Shown one piece after another: positions 27,280 to 40,739 of a stretch of 52,894 bases of DNA. A program made the position numbers and the translations under genes. The stretch lies in the NCBI GenBank assembly GCA_902518955.1, contig CABYIR010000007.1:1-52894 (forward strand). The letters are read 5' to 3'. This DNA is from an uncultured Pelagibacteraceae bacterium (lineage in GTDB: Bacteria > Pseudomonadota > Alphaproteobacteria > Pelagibacterales > AG-422-B15). The notes beneath the pieces were generated by a model. The model was not told the origin of the DNA. It saw only the letters and a program-made list of their open reading frames with translations, and made no database searches. The stretch's first letter is position 1, and each line of letters opens with the position of its first letter.

Positions 27280-27347
27280 ACTTAATTCTACCCTAAAATA
27301 TATTGAAAAAGAAGACTAACGAGCAATCACAAAACTGGATGCTCAAA

Positions 27348-27370
27348 ACTACGAAGGTCACTACGAAGGT
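27348..27370 (+). repeat. Two tandem copies of an 11-mer (ACTACGAAGGT)
   Basis: Identical copies at 27348-27358 and 27360-27370 are separated by one base. They lie in the 264-base gap between the secreted-protein gene and fumC. The rest of the gap holds the second tmRNA-end repeat and an AT-rich stretch with a TATAAT (27487-27492) that could serve fumC. No further gene is visible. Confidence 0.6.
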
Positions 27371-27415
27371 TGCTAAAATTTAAGATATACTGTTAAATAT
27401 TGCTTGGAGACAGAT

Positions 27416-27433
27416 AACAGAAGTCTCTCACTT
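27416..27433 (+). repeat. Direct repeat copy 2 (tmRNA-end remnant)
   Basis: AACAGAAGTCTCTCACTT matches the ssrA end at 26643-26660 in 17 of 18 positions, in the same orientation. It still sits in a small hairpin (GGAGAC at 27406-27411 with GTCTCT at 27423-27428), so a piece of the tmRNA 3' stem seems duplicated here. Confidence 0.65.
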
Positions 27434-27543
27434 GATTTGTTTTTTAAGATGACCTCAACATTTTTTAAAACAAAAAATTATTTTTTTATAATCTTAAAAC
27501 ATTTCTTCCATGTTTCTTTAGAAGGTAATATAATACCGTATCG

Positions 27544-28938
27544 ATGAGTAAAAAGAATCGAATAGAACAAGATAGTATTGGCAAAATAGCAGTTTCTAAT
27601 GAAAATTTTTGGGGTGCGCAGACACAAAGATCCCTAAAAAACTTCAAAATTGGCAACCACATTATGCCAATTGAAATAATCAGAGCGTTGGCAATTATTA
27701 AACTGTCCTGTGCCAAGGTTAATTCTAAACAAAAAATATTGAGTAATAAATTATCAGGGGCGATCGTTGGTGCCTCTAAGCTAGTTTTGTCTGGTAAATA
27801 TGACAAACACTTTCCATTATCGGTATGGCAAACAGGATCTGGTACTCAAACAAATATGAACGTGAATGAAGTAATTGCAAATATCGCAAATAAAAAACTG
27901 ACTGGAAAGCTAGGATTAAATAATCCTGTTCATCCAAATGATCATGTTAATAAAAGCCAATCGACAAATGACTCCTTTCCATCTGCTATCAATATTGCAA
28001 CAGCATTGCTTATCAAAAATAATTTGATCCCTTCAATGAAAAGAATTCAAGCTACGTTGAAAGGTCAATCAAAAAAATGGGATAAGATAATTAAAGTTGG
28101 ACGCACGCATTTACAAGACGCAACCCCACTTTCCCTTGGACAGGAGTTTTCTGGATATGAAGCAATGGTAAGCTCTAATATCAAGCGAGTAGAACAGTCA
28201 TTTGGTAGTTTATTAAATCTTGCACAAGGAGGTACGGCTGTTGGATCTGGTCTAAATACTAAAAGAAATTTTGATAAATTGGTTGTTAATGAAATTAGTA
28301 AAATTACTAAGATAAAGTTTAAACCAGCAATTAATAAATTTCAGGCTTTGGCTGCCCATGATGCGATAGTTGAAATGTCTGGGTCACTTAATGTATTAAC
28401 AACAGACTTATTTAAAATTGCAAACGACATAAGATTACTAGGCTCAGGCCCGAGATCAGGACTAGGAGAATTAAACCTGCCTGAAAATGAGCCTGGATCA
28501 TCAATTATGCCAGGTAAGGTCAATCCTACACAATGTGAAGCATTAACTATGGTTTGCGTGCAAGCGATGGGCATGCACAACACAATCAGTTTAGCTGGCT
28601 CACAAGGTCACTTTGAACTTAATGCTTATAAACCTGTAATAGGACATAATATTATTGAATTAATACATCTTCTATCAAGTGGAATGGACAATTTTAATGA
28701 TAAGTGTCTAAAAGGCATTAAACCAAACTTAAAAAATATTAAATCTGGTTTAGATAATTCGTTAATGCTTGTAACCGCACTCGCTCCTGAAATTGGATAT
28801 TCAAAAGCAGCAGAATTAGCAAAGCTTGCACATAAAAAAAATATTTCACTTATCGAAGCAAATAAGATTTTAAAACATATGGACAGCAAAAGAATTAAAT
28901 TAGTGCTTGATCCAAAAAGAATGATCTCTCCCTCATAA
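27544..28938 (+). CDS. fumC: Class II fumarate hydratase
   Basis: A 464-residue tetrameric, metal-free fumarase of the citric acid cycle. The superfamily signature GSSIMPGKVNPTQ is at 318-330, with the catalytic serine in it. The second active-site His is in GRTHLQDA (186-193), and SGTQTNMNVNEV and STNDSFPSA are the substrate-binding blocks. It heads a + strand run with the RHH gene five bases downstream. Confidence 0.96.
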   Translation: MSKKNRIEQDSIGKIAVSNENFWGAQTQRSLKNFKIGNHIMPIEIIRALAIIKLSCAKVNSKQKILSNKLSGAIVGASKLVLSGKYDKHFPLSVWQTGSGTQTNMNVNEVIANIANKKLTGKLGLNNPVHPNDHVNKSQSTNDSFPSAINIATALLIKNNLIPSMKRIQATLKGQSKKWDKIIKVGRTHLQDATPLSLGQEFSGYEAMVSSNIKRVEQSFGSLLNLAQGGTAVGSGLNTKRNFDKLVVNEISKITKIKFKPAINKFQALAAHDAIVEMSGSLNVLTTDLFKIANDIRLLGSGPRSGLGELNLPENEPGSSIMPGKVNPTQCEALTMVCVQAMGMHNTISLAGSQGHFELNAYKPVIGHNIIELIHLLSSGMDNFNDKCLKGIKPNLKNIKSGLDNSLMLVTALAPEIGYSKAAELAKLAHKKNISLIEANKILKHMDSKRIKLVLDPKRMISPS

Positions 28939-28943
28939 TTGTT

Positions 28944-29156
28944 ATGTCCTCTCCTAATAAACATACCGTTGTAATTAACGGCCATAATACAAGTGTATTT
29001 GTAGAAGATGACTTTTGGATTGAATTAAAAAAAATTAGTAGTGAAAAAAAAGTATCATTGAGTGAACTTATTTCATTAATTGATCAAAATAAAAAAAAAT
29101 CTAATCTTTCAAGTGCAATTAGACTTTATGTATTGAATCACCTAAGAAAAATTTAG
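28944..29156 (+). CDS. Ribbon-helix-helix domain protein
   Basis: A 70-residue protein of the short RHH_4-like type (Pfam PF13467): a strand HTVVINGHNTSVFVEDDFW, then two helices FWIELKKISSEKKVSLSELISLID and SNLSSAIRLYVLNHL. Such proteins bind DNA as dimers. Small RHH genes next to fumC are common in alphaproteobacteria. It is followed two bases later by a helicase gene, not by a toxin, so an antitoxin role is unlikely. Its targets are unknown. Confidence 0.78.
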   Translation: MSSPNKHTVVINGHNTSVFVEDDFWIELKKISSEKKVSLSELISLIDQNKKKSNLSSAIRLYVLNHLRKI

Positions 29157-29158
29157 AA

Positions 29159-31383
29159 ATGTCTAATCAAGAATATTTATCAACCTTAAACAAATCTCAG
29201 CTCAAAGCGGTTCAAAGCATTGAAGGTCCTAACTTAGTGATTGCAGGGGCTGGAACTGGTAAAACTAGAGTATTAACAACAAGAGTTGCTCACATTATTG
29301 ATACTCAAAATGCTTTTCCGTCTCAAATCTTATGTGTAACATTTACAAATAAAGCGGCCAGAGAAATGTCTGACCGAATTCAAAAATTAGTTGATAATAA
29401 ACTCGAGAGAATGCCATGGATGGGAACTTTTCACTCCATTGGAGCAAAGATAATAAGAAACCACTCGGAATTATTGGGCTTAAAAACAAGTTTTACCATA
29501 CTCGATAAAGACGATCAGCTTTCTTTAATTAAGCAAATTATAAAAGCTGAAAATTTAGATCAAGCAATCTACGTTCCTAAATTCATTCAAAACAAAATTG
29601 ATCAATGGAAGAATAAAGCTCTAAATCCTCAAGATATTAAAACAGATTCTCTGGACAGCATGACAGATGATAAATCACATAAAATTTATCAAATATATCA
29701 AAAAAGATTGTTTGAAATAAATTGTCTAGATTTTGGAGATTTACTTTTACAATGCATCAATTTATTTTCAAATGCTGACATTATAAGACGCTATAGCTCT
29801 AATTTTAAATATATCCTTGTAGATGAGTATCAAGATACAAATGCAGCCCAATATATCTGGTTAAAAAAACTTGCGTCCACACATAATAATATTTGCTGCG
29901 TAGGCGATGATGATCAATCGATCTATAGTTGGAGAGGAGCTGAAGTAGACAATATGATAAGATTTGAAAAAGATTTTGATAAGGCTTCAACAATACGTCT
30001 TGAACAAAATTATCGATCAACAAATAACATTCTAAAGTCTGCATCATCGCTTATTAGCTATAATTCAATTAGACTTGGAAAAGAATTGCACTCTGATCAA
30101 GGTAATGGTGATCCAATATTTATTCATCAAACAAACTCTAGTAAGGACGAGGCAACTATGATTGCTCAAGAAGTTATGAAATATAGAGACCTTAATCCTG
30201 ATTTAAATAATATAGCGGTTTTAGTAAGAGCAGTTTTTCAATCAAGAGAGATAGAAGAGGCAATGATACGGTATTCAATTCCGTACAGAATTATCGGTGG
30301 AATTCGTTTCTATGAAAGATCTGAAATAAAAGATGCTGTTTCATACCTTAGATTAGTTTTTGAAGAACATGATGATATTGCTTTTGAAAGAGCAATAATG
30401 AATCCAAAAAGAGGAGTCGGTGAAAAATCTTTTAATCATTTAATTTCTGTTGCAAAGAATCAAAGTATCCCGTTATTACACGCTGCTCGATTAGTAATTG
30501 GAACTGACGAGGTTTCAAAAAAAGTATCTCATAATCTTGAAATGTTTAATAATATGATAATACAAGCACAAAAGATGATCGAAAATACTCATTATTATGA
30601 CATCTTAAAATTTCTACTTGATGAGTCAGGTTATATGAATATGTTAAAAAATGACAAAAATGTATCTGCTCAAAGTAAGATAGAAAATATCAAAGAACTC
30701 TTAGTCGCAATGCAAGATTATGCATCAATTGAAGAATTTCTTGAACATGTTTCCCTAGTAACCTCAATTGATGAAAATAATGAAGACAATAAAGTAAGCT
30801 TAATGACTTTGCACGCAGCTAAGGGGCTTGAATATAACTATATATTTTTACCTGGATGGGAAGAAGGTCTATTTCCTCATCAAAAAACCATTGATGAAAC
30901 TGGAAATAAAGGAATAGAAGAGGAAAGACGACTAGCTTACGTAGGCATTACTAGAGCAAGAAAAATAGTCAATATTTCAACATCATTATCGAGGAGATTT
31001 CAAAATAATTGGATGCCATCACTTCAGTCACGTTTTATAGAAGAACTTGATGAAAACTTAGTTAAACATATAAATCATGTATCTGACCATATGCAAAATT
31101 TTGGAATGGCTTCAATTGATGAATTTAATCAAGAATACAGTGTTGAACCAAAAAGATTAAGCAAAAGAATATCACCGGGTATTGAATATAAAACTATAAT
31201 GGATATCGAAGAAGAGGAAAATAGTAGAGATATAAATGATGAGACTTATTTACAGATTGGACAAACAGTAAAGCATAGTAAATTTGGAATTGGTACAATT
31301 AAAGATATTGATGGACCCAAAGCGATTGTGAAATTTGATAACCACGGAACAAAAAAATTAATATCATCATTTTTAAGGCCATT

Positions 31384-31387
<4 letters not shown>
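29159..31387 (+). CDS. uvrD: UvrD/PcrA-family superfamily 1A DNA helicase
   Basis: A 742-residue 3'-5' helicase. Motif I is GAGTGKT (30-36), Ia CVTFTNKAAREM, II DEYQDTN, III GDDDQSIYSWRGAE, IV QNYRST, V MTLHAAKGLEY, and VI AYVGITRARK. The C-terminal Tudor-like tail (VKHSKFGIGTIKDIDG near residue 705) is that of UvrD/PcrA and binds RNA polymerase. Roles in the family are nucleotide-excision and mismatch repair. The stop overlaps the start of pepP by four bases (ATGA). Confidence 0.95.
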
Positions 31388-35155
<3,768 letters not shown>

Positions 35156-35167
35156 TTACTTCTATAA

Positions 35168-35929
35168 CTAAGAACTGCTATTAACAATTTCGTATGATTT
35201 TTTATACCATTCACTATCTGGGAAATTATACCCTAAAGTTGATGCATATTTCTCAGACTCTTTAATTAAGCCGAGAGAATAGTAGATTTCGACAAGTCTA
35301 TGAAGCGCTTCAGCGGTATAAATAGAAGTTTTATATTTATCTAGAACAGTATTGTATCGATTAATTGCAGAAATCCAGTTTTTACTAAATTGATAATATC
35401 TTGCAACTTCCATTTCCTTTGCTGCAAGACGATCATTCAAAATATCAATCTTGCCTTTTGCGTCATTAGCAAAAGAGGTATCTGGATATTTATTTATTAT
35501 ATTCTGAAATGAATTGAGAGCAACTTCAGTCATACTTTGATCCCTCTCTACATCTTCAATTTGATAAAAGTAATTTAGAGATTTTAAATAGTAAGCGTAA
35601 CCTATGTCTTTGCTTGCAGGATGTAAGGATATAAATCGATCGAGACTATTTAAACTCTCATCGTAAAATTGTGACTTATAATAACAATATGCGCTCATTA
35701 ATTGAGATTTTGCAGCCCATTTTGAATAGGGGTACTGCCTTTCAATATCCTCAAAAATGATTGCCGCATCAATAAAGTCTTTTTTTGAGACTAGACTTAT
35801 AGCTTGATCATACAAAATTTTAAGCTCTTCTCCCTCAGTTATTGGGACTTCAAGCTTAGTCGAAGAACAACTAATCATAAAAAGAGATAAAAATAATAAC
35901 GTTACTAATAATCTATATTTATGGAGCAT
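35168..35929 (-). CDS. bamD: Outer-membrane assembly lipoprotein BamD
   Basis: A 253-residue lipoprotein. The signal ends in the lipobox MISC with the lipidated Cys21. About five TPR units follow (LYDQAISLVSKKDFIDAAIIFEDIERQYP is the start of the first). BamD is the essential partner of BamA in beta-barrel insertion. The lpxC-bamD-ligA order matches other alphaproteobacteria, except that recN, often found between bamD and ligA, is missing. Confidence 0.94.
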   Translation of the reverse strand: MLHKYRLLVTLLFLSLFMISCSSTKLEVPITEGEELKILYDQAISLVSKKDFIDAAIIFEDIERQYPYSKWAAKSQLMSAYCYYKSQFYDESLNSLDRFISLHPASKDIGYAYYLKSLNYFYQIEDVERDQSMTEVALNSFQNIINKYPDTSFANDAKGKIDILNDRLAAKEMEVARYYQFSKNWISAINRYNTVLDKYKTSIYTAEALHRLVEIYYSLGLIKESEKYASTLGYNFPDSEWYKKSYEIVNSSS

Positions 35930-35997
35930 GCCATTACTTGATAATTGACCACATATTAAATTAATAATTTTAAGATGAAAGATTATTCTACAGTAAA

Positions 35998-36924
35998 TTA
36001 GATATAATTGATTACTTCTTTACTATCATAAATCGGATTTTTTGACTCTGAACTTATAGAGTCTTGAATTATTGATAGAGAGCCATCATTCATTAAGAAT
36101 TTTAGCATTTCTTGAGTTCTTCTATGGCCTGCACAATATGCTTCGATAGAACCAATGATACTCATCCCTGAAAGATAAATATCACCAATTATATCTAGTA
36201 CTTTGTGCCTAACAAACTCATTTTCAAACCTGAGATCTTCATCATTTAAAATTCCATCTTTGCTCAAAACAATGGCATTATCAACTGAGCCACCCTTGAT
36301 TAATCCTTGAGCTCTCAGAAATTCAACTTCATCTTCAAAACCAAAAGTTCTTGATGGTGAAATCATCTCTTTGTACCTTACTTCATTTAATTCATCTAAA
36401 AAAAAGTTTTGCTTCTTAATAAGAGAATGGTCATAAACAATAGTATAATCAATACTCAGTTTTTCATTCGGTGAAACTTTTATAAAAGAATTTTCATCTC
36501 CAACCATAAATGGTTTTAAGATTTTTATTGATTTTTTTGAAGCATGTAATTCTTTTACTCCAACACTTTCAATTGTTTCGACAATTTGTTTTGAACTTCC
36601 ATCCAAGATAGGAAGTTCATCAGTGTTCAAATCAATAAGGGCATTGTCAATATTCAATCCGTGAAAAGCTGATAATAAATGCTCTGTCATACTCACCTTA
36701 TGCCCGTACATATTTTCAAGAGATGAGCAAAGCTGAGAATTTATTATATTATTTATGCAGCACTCAATTACTTTTTGGTGATTTGGTACACCAAGATCAA
36801 TTCTTTTAAAATTTATTCCAGTGTTAGCTGGCGCGGGATGAACAGTCATTATTGAAGTCTCTCCAGAATGAAGAGTTATACCAGACAAGGTGAATGATCT
36901 TTTTAAGGTGGTTTGAAGTGACAT
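35998..36924 (-). CDS. lpxC: UDP-3-O-acyl-N-acetylglucosamine deacetylase
   Basis: A 308-residue zinc enzyme for the first committed step of lipid A synthesis. Zinc ligands His82 (MTEHLLSAFHGL), His240 and Asp244 (FVRHKVLDIIGD) are seen, with the catalytic His267 in AGHRRTQEM. The N-terminus TLKRSFTLSGITLHSGE is typical. A 61-base gap with a TATAAT on the minus strand (about 36950) separates it from ftsA, so it may have its own promoter. Confidence 0.96.
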   Translation of the reverse strand: MSLQTTLKRSFTLSGITLHSGETSIMTVHPAPANTGINFKRIDLGVPNHQKVIECCINNIINSQLCSSLENMYGHKVSMTEHLLSAFHGLNIDNALIDLNTDELPILDGSSKQIVETIESVGVKELHASKKSIKILKPFMVGDENSFIKVSPNEKLSIDYTIVYDHSLIKKQNFFLDELNEVRYKEMISPSRTFGFEDEVEFLRAQGLIKGGSVDNAIVLSKDGILNDEDLRFENEFVRHKVLDIIGDIYLSGMSIIGSIEAYCAGHRRTQEMLKFLMNDGSLSIIQDSISSESKNPIYDSKEVINYI

Positions 36925-36985
36925 GGGGTGGTTATATAAGCAAATCGCTAATTATACAGACAATGTTTGTTACCGTATTTTACAA

Positions 36986-38191
36986 CTAAATTGATGCAAA
37001 AAAATTATAAATGTATGAAAAAAAAGACTTTTTTTGACTATCTCGATCATGGTTTTCATCAACTTGTAAATCATGCTCCGAAGCATATGTGAGCAGGCCG
37101 AAAGATGATGATAGAGATGGGTTTGATATGATAGTTTTTAATCCATTAAATTTTTGAGCCACTCCTAGTCTTACTTTTTTTGAACCAAGTTGATTTTTAA
37201 TTTTATTTATAAGTTTTGCTGACTTAGATCCTTTGCCAGTAATGATTATATTTTTATCCACAAGATAAAAATATTTTGAGTCATTTGTAACTTTTTGTAT
37301 TAACTCTACTAGTTCTTCACATCTTGAATTAAATACCTTTAAACTATCAATCTCAAATTGATCATTTAAATTTTCTTCATTACTCGTATTTAATTTTTTT
37401 CTAAGAGTATCTGCGTCAGTTAATTCAATATTCATCACCTGACTTATATCTTTTGATATATGCAAGGTACCAATTGGTATTTTTTGGAAAGCGATCAGAT
37501 TATTATCAAAAATATAACTGATAAATGTGTAGTTTTTACCAATATCAATAACTGCTGATCCATGTGAAGACTCTTCTTCTGATAATGTTGAAATAGAAGA
37601 GGTATAAGCGCTTGCAATAAATTGACGCACCGATACTTGTAAATTCTCAAAAATGCTCCTTAATTTATTTAACTTGTCACTGTCACTCATGATTATGTGC
37701 CACTTTGTCCTCAGGTTATTAACCCTCATTCCAATTGGATCAGAAACAGATTTTAAATTATTAATTCTATGACTAATTGGAAATGAATGTAGAGGTTCTT
37801 TCGCATCACTATATAAAGACTTAAACTCTCTTTGTTTAAAGAATGAATTTATCATTTTATTTGTGATAACTTCATTGCCTAACTCAATCTCCTGATCAAT
37901 GTAAATAGAATCATTATGATCATAAATGCTGATAAAGGCTTCTTTAACTGATACATTTGACTCAATTTCCGCCTTATCAATTGATTGTCTAATATATCTC
38001 TCTAATTCTTCTTCTGGATATTGAAATGGGTCAACGCACTCAATTGGGAAATCTACAATACCATGACCAATTAACTGTAGAAAAGTTCCTTGATTCACAA
38101 TTTCAAGCTCGTGAGCAATTACACAAACAACCCTATCTGGACGTATATCTATTCCTGTAATGATTGTTCGACTCAAATCAAACCTCTTCAA
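36986..38191 (-). CDS. ftsA: Cell-division protein FtsA with degenerate nucleotide site
   Basis: A 401-residue actin-family protein placed after ftsQ. The fold outline is followed: a SHS2-like 1C region (about 85-160), the phosphate-2 position at 215-224, and the adenosine region at 315-324. The binding motifs are altered: phosphate-1 reads GIDIRPDRV (usually G-DIGTSKV), phosphate-2 IDIGKNYTFI (usually DIGGGTTDI), and adenosine ITGKGSKSA (usually LTGGGSQL). The C-terminal helix KKSFFSYIYNFFASI is a credible membrane-targeting sequence. FtsA tethers FtsZ to the membrane. Its start overlaps ftsQ by 14 bases. Identity rests on location, length, IPIGTLHISKDIS and the tail. Confidence 0.88.
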   Translation of the reverse strand: MKRFDLSRTIITGIDIRPDRVVCVIAHELEIVNQGTFLQLIGHGIVDFPIECVDPFQYPEEELERYIRQSIDKAEIESNVSVKEAFISIYDHNDSIYIDQEIELGNEVITNKMINSFFKQREFKSLYSDAKEPLHSFPISHRINNLKSVSDPIGMRVNNLRTKWHIIMSDSDKLNKLRSIFENLQVSVRQFIASAYTSSISTLSEEESSHGSAVIDIGKNYTFISYIFDNNLIAFQKIPIGTLHISKDISQVMNIELTDADTLRKKLNTSNEENLNDQFEIDSLKVFNSRCEELVELIQKVTNDSKYFYLVDKNIIITGKGSKSAKLINKIKNQLGSKKVRLGVAQKFNGLKTIISNPSLSSSFGLLTYASEHDLQVDENHDRDSQKKSFFSYIYNFFASI

Positions 38192-38921
38192 TATTTACTT
38201 TTAATTTATCCCCATCGATTTTGATGATTGCTCTGTCATTAATCCTTAAATCAACCTCAATTATATTACTTTTAAGTATTTTATCTCTTTCAATAAGTTT
38301 TTTAAGATTTTCAAGAGATCTACCAATATTACTTTCAGGTAATTTAACAATTAACTTATTGCTAAAAATTAAATTCCATCTTCTTCGTTCGATAAACTCC
38401 ATTTCTTTTATCGATAATAAAATTTCGGGATAATGAATATTTAAATTTGAGATTAAATTTGGAAGATTAATTTCGCTATCAATACCACTTAAAAGTAACC
38501 GCTGACTTTCTATTATTACATCTTCATTTTCTTCAATAATTAATTCTCCATCAATATCAATTAAATAAACCTTTTGATCTTTTAAAAGGTATGCAAATGG
38601 ATCATTTTCTGTAACAAATATATTTAAAGTATTAGGAAAACTTTTTTTTATATTAACTTTTTTTATCCAGTTTAAATTTTTAATTTCTTCAGCTGCATTT
38701 TTTAAATCAAAAGTCAATAAACTTTTTCCTTTTTCAAATGAAATTTCTTTGATTTTTTGTGTGTTAGAAAAATTTACTCCAGTAACATTAATCGTTTTTA
38801 TATGAGCATAGGAATTTAATGCTGAGGGATTTAAGTAGTAAAAAAACATAAAACCAAATGAAAGAATAACTACTAAACCACAACCAAGATTTAGATATCT
38901 AGCGATTTGTTGACGCATCAT
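38178..38921 (-). CDS. ftsQ: Cell-division protein FtsQ
   Basis: A 247-residue bitopic protein: a short cytoplasmic N-terminus (MMRQQIARYLNLG), one membrane helix (about 12-30), a POTRA domain (IKTINVTGVNFSNTQKIKEI at about 42-61), and the FtsQ-type beta domain. It links FtsA/FtsZ events to FtsL and FtsI at the septum. The start overlaps ddl by 23 bases. Met2 would serve equally well as the start. Confidence 0.92.
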   Translation of the reverse strand: MMRQQIARYLNLGCGLVVILSFGFMFFYYLNPSALNSYAHIKTINVTGVNFSNTQKIKEISFEKGKSLLTFDLKNAAEEIKNLNWIKKVNIKKSFPNTLNIFVTENDPFAYLLKDQKVYLIDIDGELIIEENEDVIIESQRLLLSGIDSEINLPNLISNLNIHYPEILLSIKEMEFIERRRWNLIFSNKLIVKLPESNIGRSLENLKKLIERDKILKSNIIEVDLRINDRAIIKIDGDKLKVNIEEV

Positions 38922-39813
38922 TTAGTATCCAATCTATCAATTCATCAAAGCTAATTCCATGAAATTTTGCAATTTCTGGAACTAAAGACGTTGGTGTCAT
39001 GCCAGGCTGAGTATTTATTTCTAGAATATAAAACTTACTTTTATTTTTATCATATATAAATTCAGTTCGAGATATACCTTTACAACCAATTAAATTGTGA
39101 ACCTTAAGAGCTAGTTTTTCAACTTGTACAATCTCATCTTTCGATAGCCTTGCTGGAATGATATGTTTTGTTTCTCCATCATCAAAATATTTTGACTCAT
39201 AATCATAAAAATCATTTTTGGGATCTATTTCAATAGATCCAGTCTTACTATCACCAATAACAGCAACATTGATCTCAGGTCCATTTATAAATTCTTGAAT
39301 TAAGACTTCCTTTCTATCTCTGTTTCTAGCAGTATAGTCTTCTATATCCTCTACTTTTCTGATGATTGATACACCTACACTTGACCCTTCACTTCTTGGT
39401 TTAATAATAAATGGAAACTTAAAATGAAGGTTATCTTTTAAGTCGTTAAGACTTGATAATATTGTTGAAGGATAAAGGATATCATTTTTAATAAAAATCT
39501 TTGCAGATTCATGTTTATCCATGGCAATTTGAGAAGCTTTAACACCAGAGTGTGTATATGCAGTCTTACTTAGCTCAAGAATCTTTTGAACTTGGCCATC
39601 CTCACCCCATGTTCCGTGCAAAGCGTTGAAAATAACATCAGGCTTACTTTCTTCAATTTTTTTTAAAAGTTCTAAATTAGCATCAACATTAATTATTTCG
39701 TGTCCTAAACGATCCAAAGACTTAGCTACTTCTTTCCCTGATATTAAGCTAATTTCCCTTTCAGCAGAAATGCCACCAGATATCAACATTACTTTTTTAA
39801 AATCTTTATTCAT
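38899..39813 (-). CDS. ddl: D-alanine--D-alanine ligase
   Basis: A 304-residue ATP-grasp enzyme making the D-Ala-D-Ala end of the wall precursor. Visible blocks are GGISAEREISL (13-23), NALHGTWGEDGQVQ, FIIKPRSEGSSVGVSII, and the C-terminal EINTQPGMTPTSLVP with metal-binding residues. It overlaps murB by four bases (ATGA). Confidence 0.96.
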   Translation of the reverse strand: MNKDFKKVMLISGGISAEREISLISGKEVAKSLDRLGHEIINVDANLELLKKIEESKPDVIFNALHGTWGEDGQVQKILELSKTAYTHSGVKASQIAMDKHESAKIFIKNDILYPSTILSSLNDLKDNLHFKFPFIIKPRSEGSSVGVSIIRKVEDIEDYTARNRDRKEVLIQEFINGPEINVAVIGDSKTGSIEIDPKNDFYDYESKYFDDGETKHIIPARLSKDEIVQVEKLALKVHNLIGCKGISRTEFIYDKNKSKFYILEINTQPGMTPTSLVPEIAKFHGISFDELIDWILNDASTNR

Positions 39814-40739
39814 CTTTGGCCTTTAATTTGAATTTCCCATTCTAATTCAACACCGGTTTTTTCTAAAACTTTCTTTCTAATTCGTTCACCAAAATCTTCA
39901 ATAAGATTAGATGATTTTGTTTGTGTATTAATAATGAAATTTGAATGTTTTGCTGACATAGAAACTCCATCAGGACAAACAACTTCATTGAGATAAGGTT
40001 TTATAAGCTCCCATGTTTTTTTATCTGACACTTGAGAACTTGGGTTCTTAAATGTACTTCCACCTGTTCTAACTTTTTGAGGTTGACTATCTAATCTTTT
40101 TGTATTGATGTCTTTCATTTTCTCTTTAATTTGATTTTTATCTCCATAATTTTTTTTTATTTCTACTTCAGTTATAATATGATTTTTTAAGAAATTATTT
40201 TTTCTGTAAGAGAATAACTGTTCAGAATTTTTTATCATTATTTCATTACCCTCAAAATCAATACATTTGAATGAATTGACTACATCTGATATTTCACTTC
40301 CATAGCACCCCGCATTCATTGCAATAGCTCCTCCAATGGTCCCGGGTATCCCATAAAGAAATTCACAATCAGTAAATGATTTTTCATAACAGTATTTTGA
40401 AAATACTTTATCTGGTACCGCCGCACCTGATATAATACTTTTATCATTTTCATTTATAAAATTAAAGTTTTTACTCAGCCTAATAGTTATACCATTTAAT
40501 CCTCCATCTCTAATTAGGATATTGGAACCAAGGCCGATAACATTAATTTTAGTATTACTATTTATTAATTTAAAAACCTTTATCAAATCTTTAGATGACT
40601 GTGGAACAAATAAGACTTCTGCGACCCCACCTACACCAAACCAAGTTTGTTTCGAAATATTTTTATTAAAGAAGATATTTTTATTTAAAAATTCTCTATC
40701 TAATTCATTTTCTAGATGGTTTTGTAATTTAGTTTTCAT
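39810..40739 (-). CDS. murB: UDP-N-acetylenolpyruvoylglucosamine reductase
   Basis: A 309-residue FAD enzyme that reduces the enolpyruvyl group to give UDP-MurNAc. FAD-binding text GLGSNILIRDGGLNG (69-83) and GIPGTIGGAIAMNAGCYG (130-147) is present. The proton-donor Ser228 lies in GGSTFKNP. It overlaps murC by 11 bases. Confidence 0.96.
   Translation of the reverse strand: MKTKLQNHLENELDREFLNKNIFFNKNISKQTWFGVGGVAEVLFVPQSSKDLIKVFKLINSNTKINVIGLGSNILIRDGGLNGITIRLSKNFNFINENDKSIISGAAVPDKVFSKYCYEKSFTDCEFLYGIPGTIGGAIAMNAGCYGSEISDVVNSFKCIDFEGNEIMIKNSEQLFSYRKNNFLKNHIITEVEIKKNYGDKNQIKEKMKDINTKRLDSQPQKVRTGGSTFKNPSSQVSDKKTWELIKPYLNEVVCPDGVSMSAKHSNFIINTQTKSSNLIEDFGERIRKKVLEKTGVELEWEIQIKGQR

Noticed and set aside
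27348-27370. Start of a CRISPR array
   Set aside because: Only two 11-base copies with a one-base gap and no cas genes; a simple tandem duplication.
28944-29156. RHH protein as the antitoxin of a toxin-antitoxin pair
   Set aside because: The neighbours are fumC and a UvrD helicase; no small toxin gene overlaps or adjoins it.
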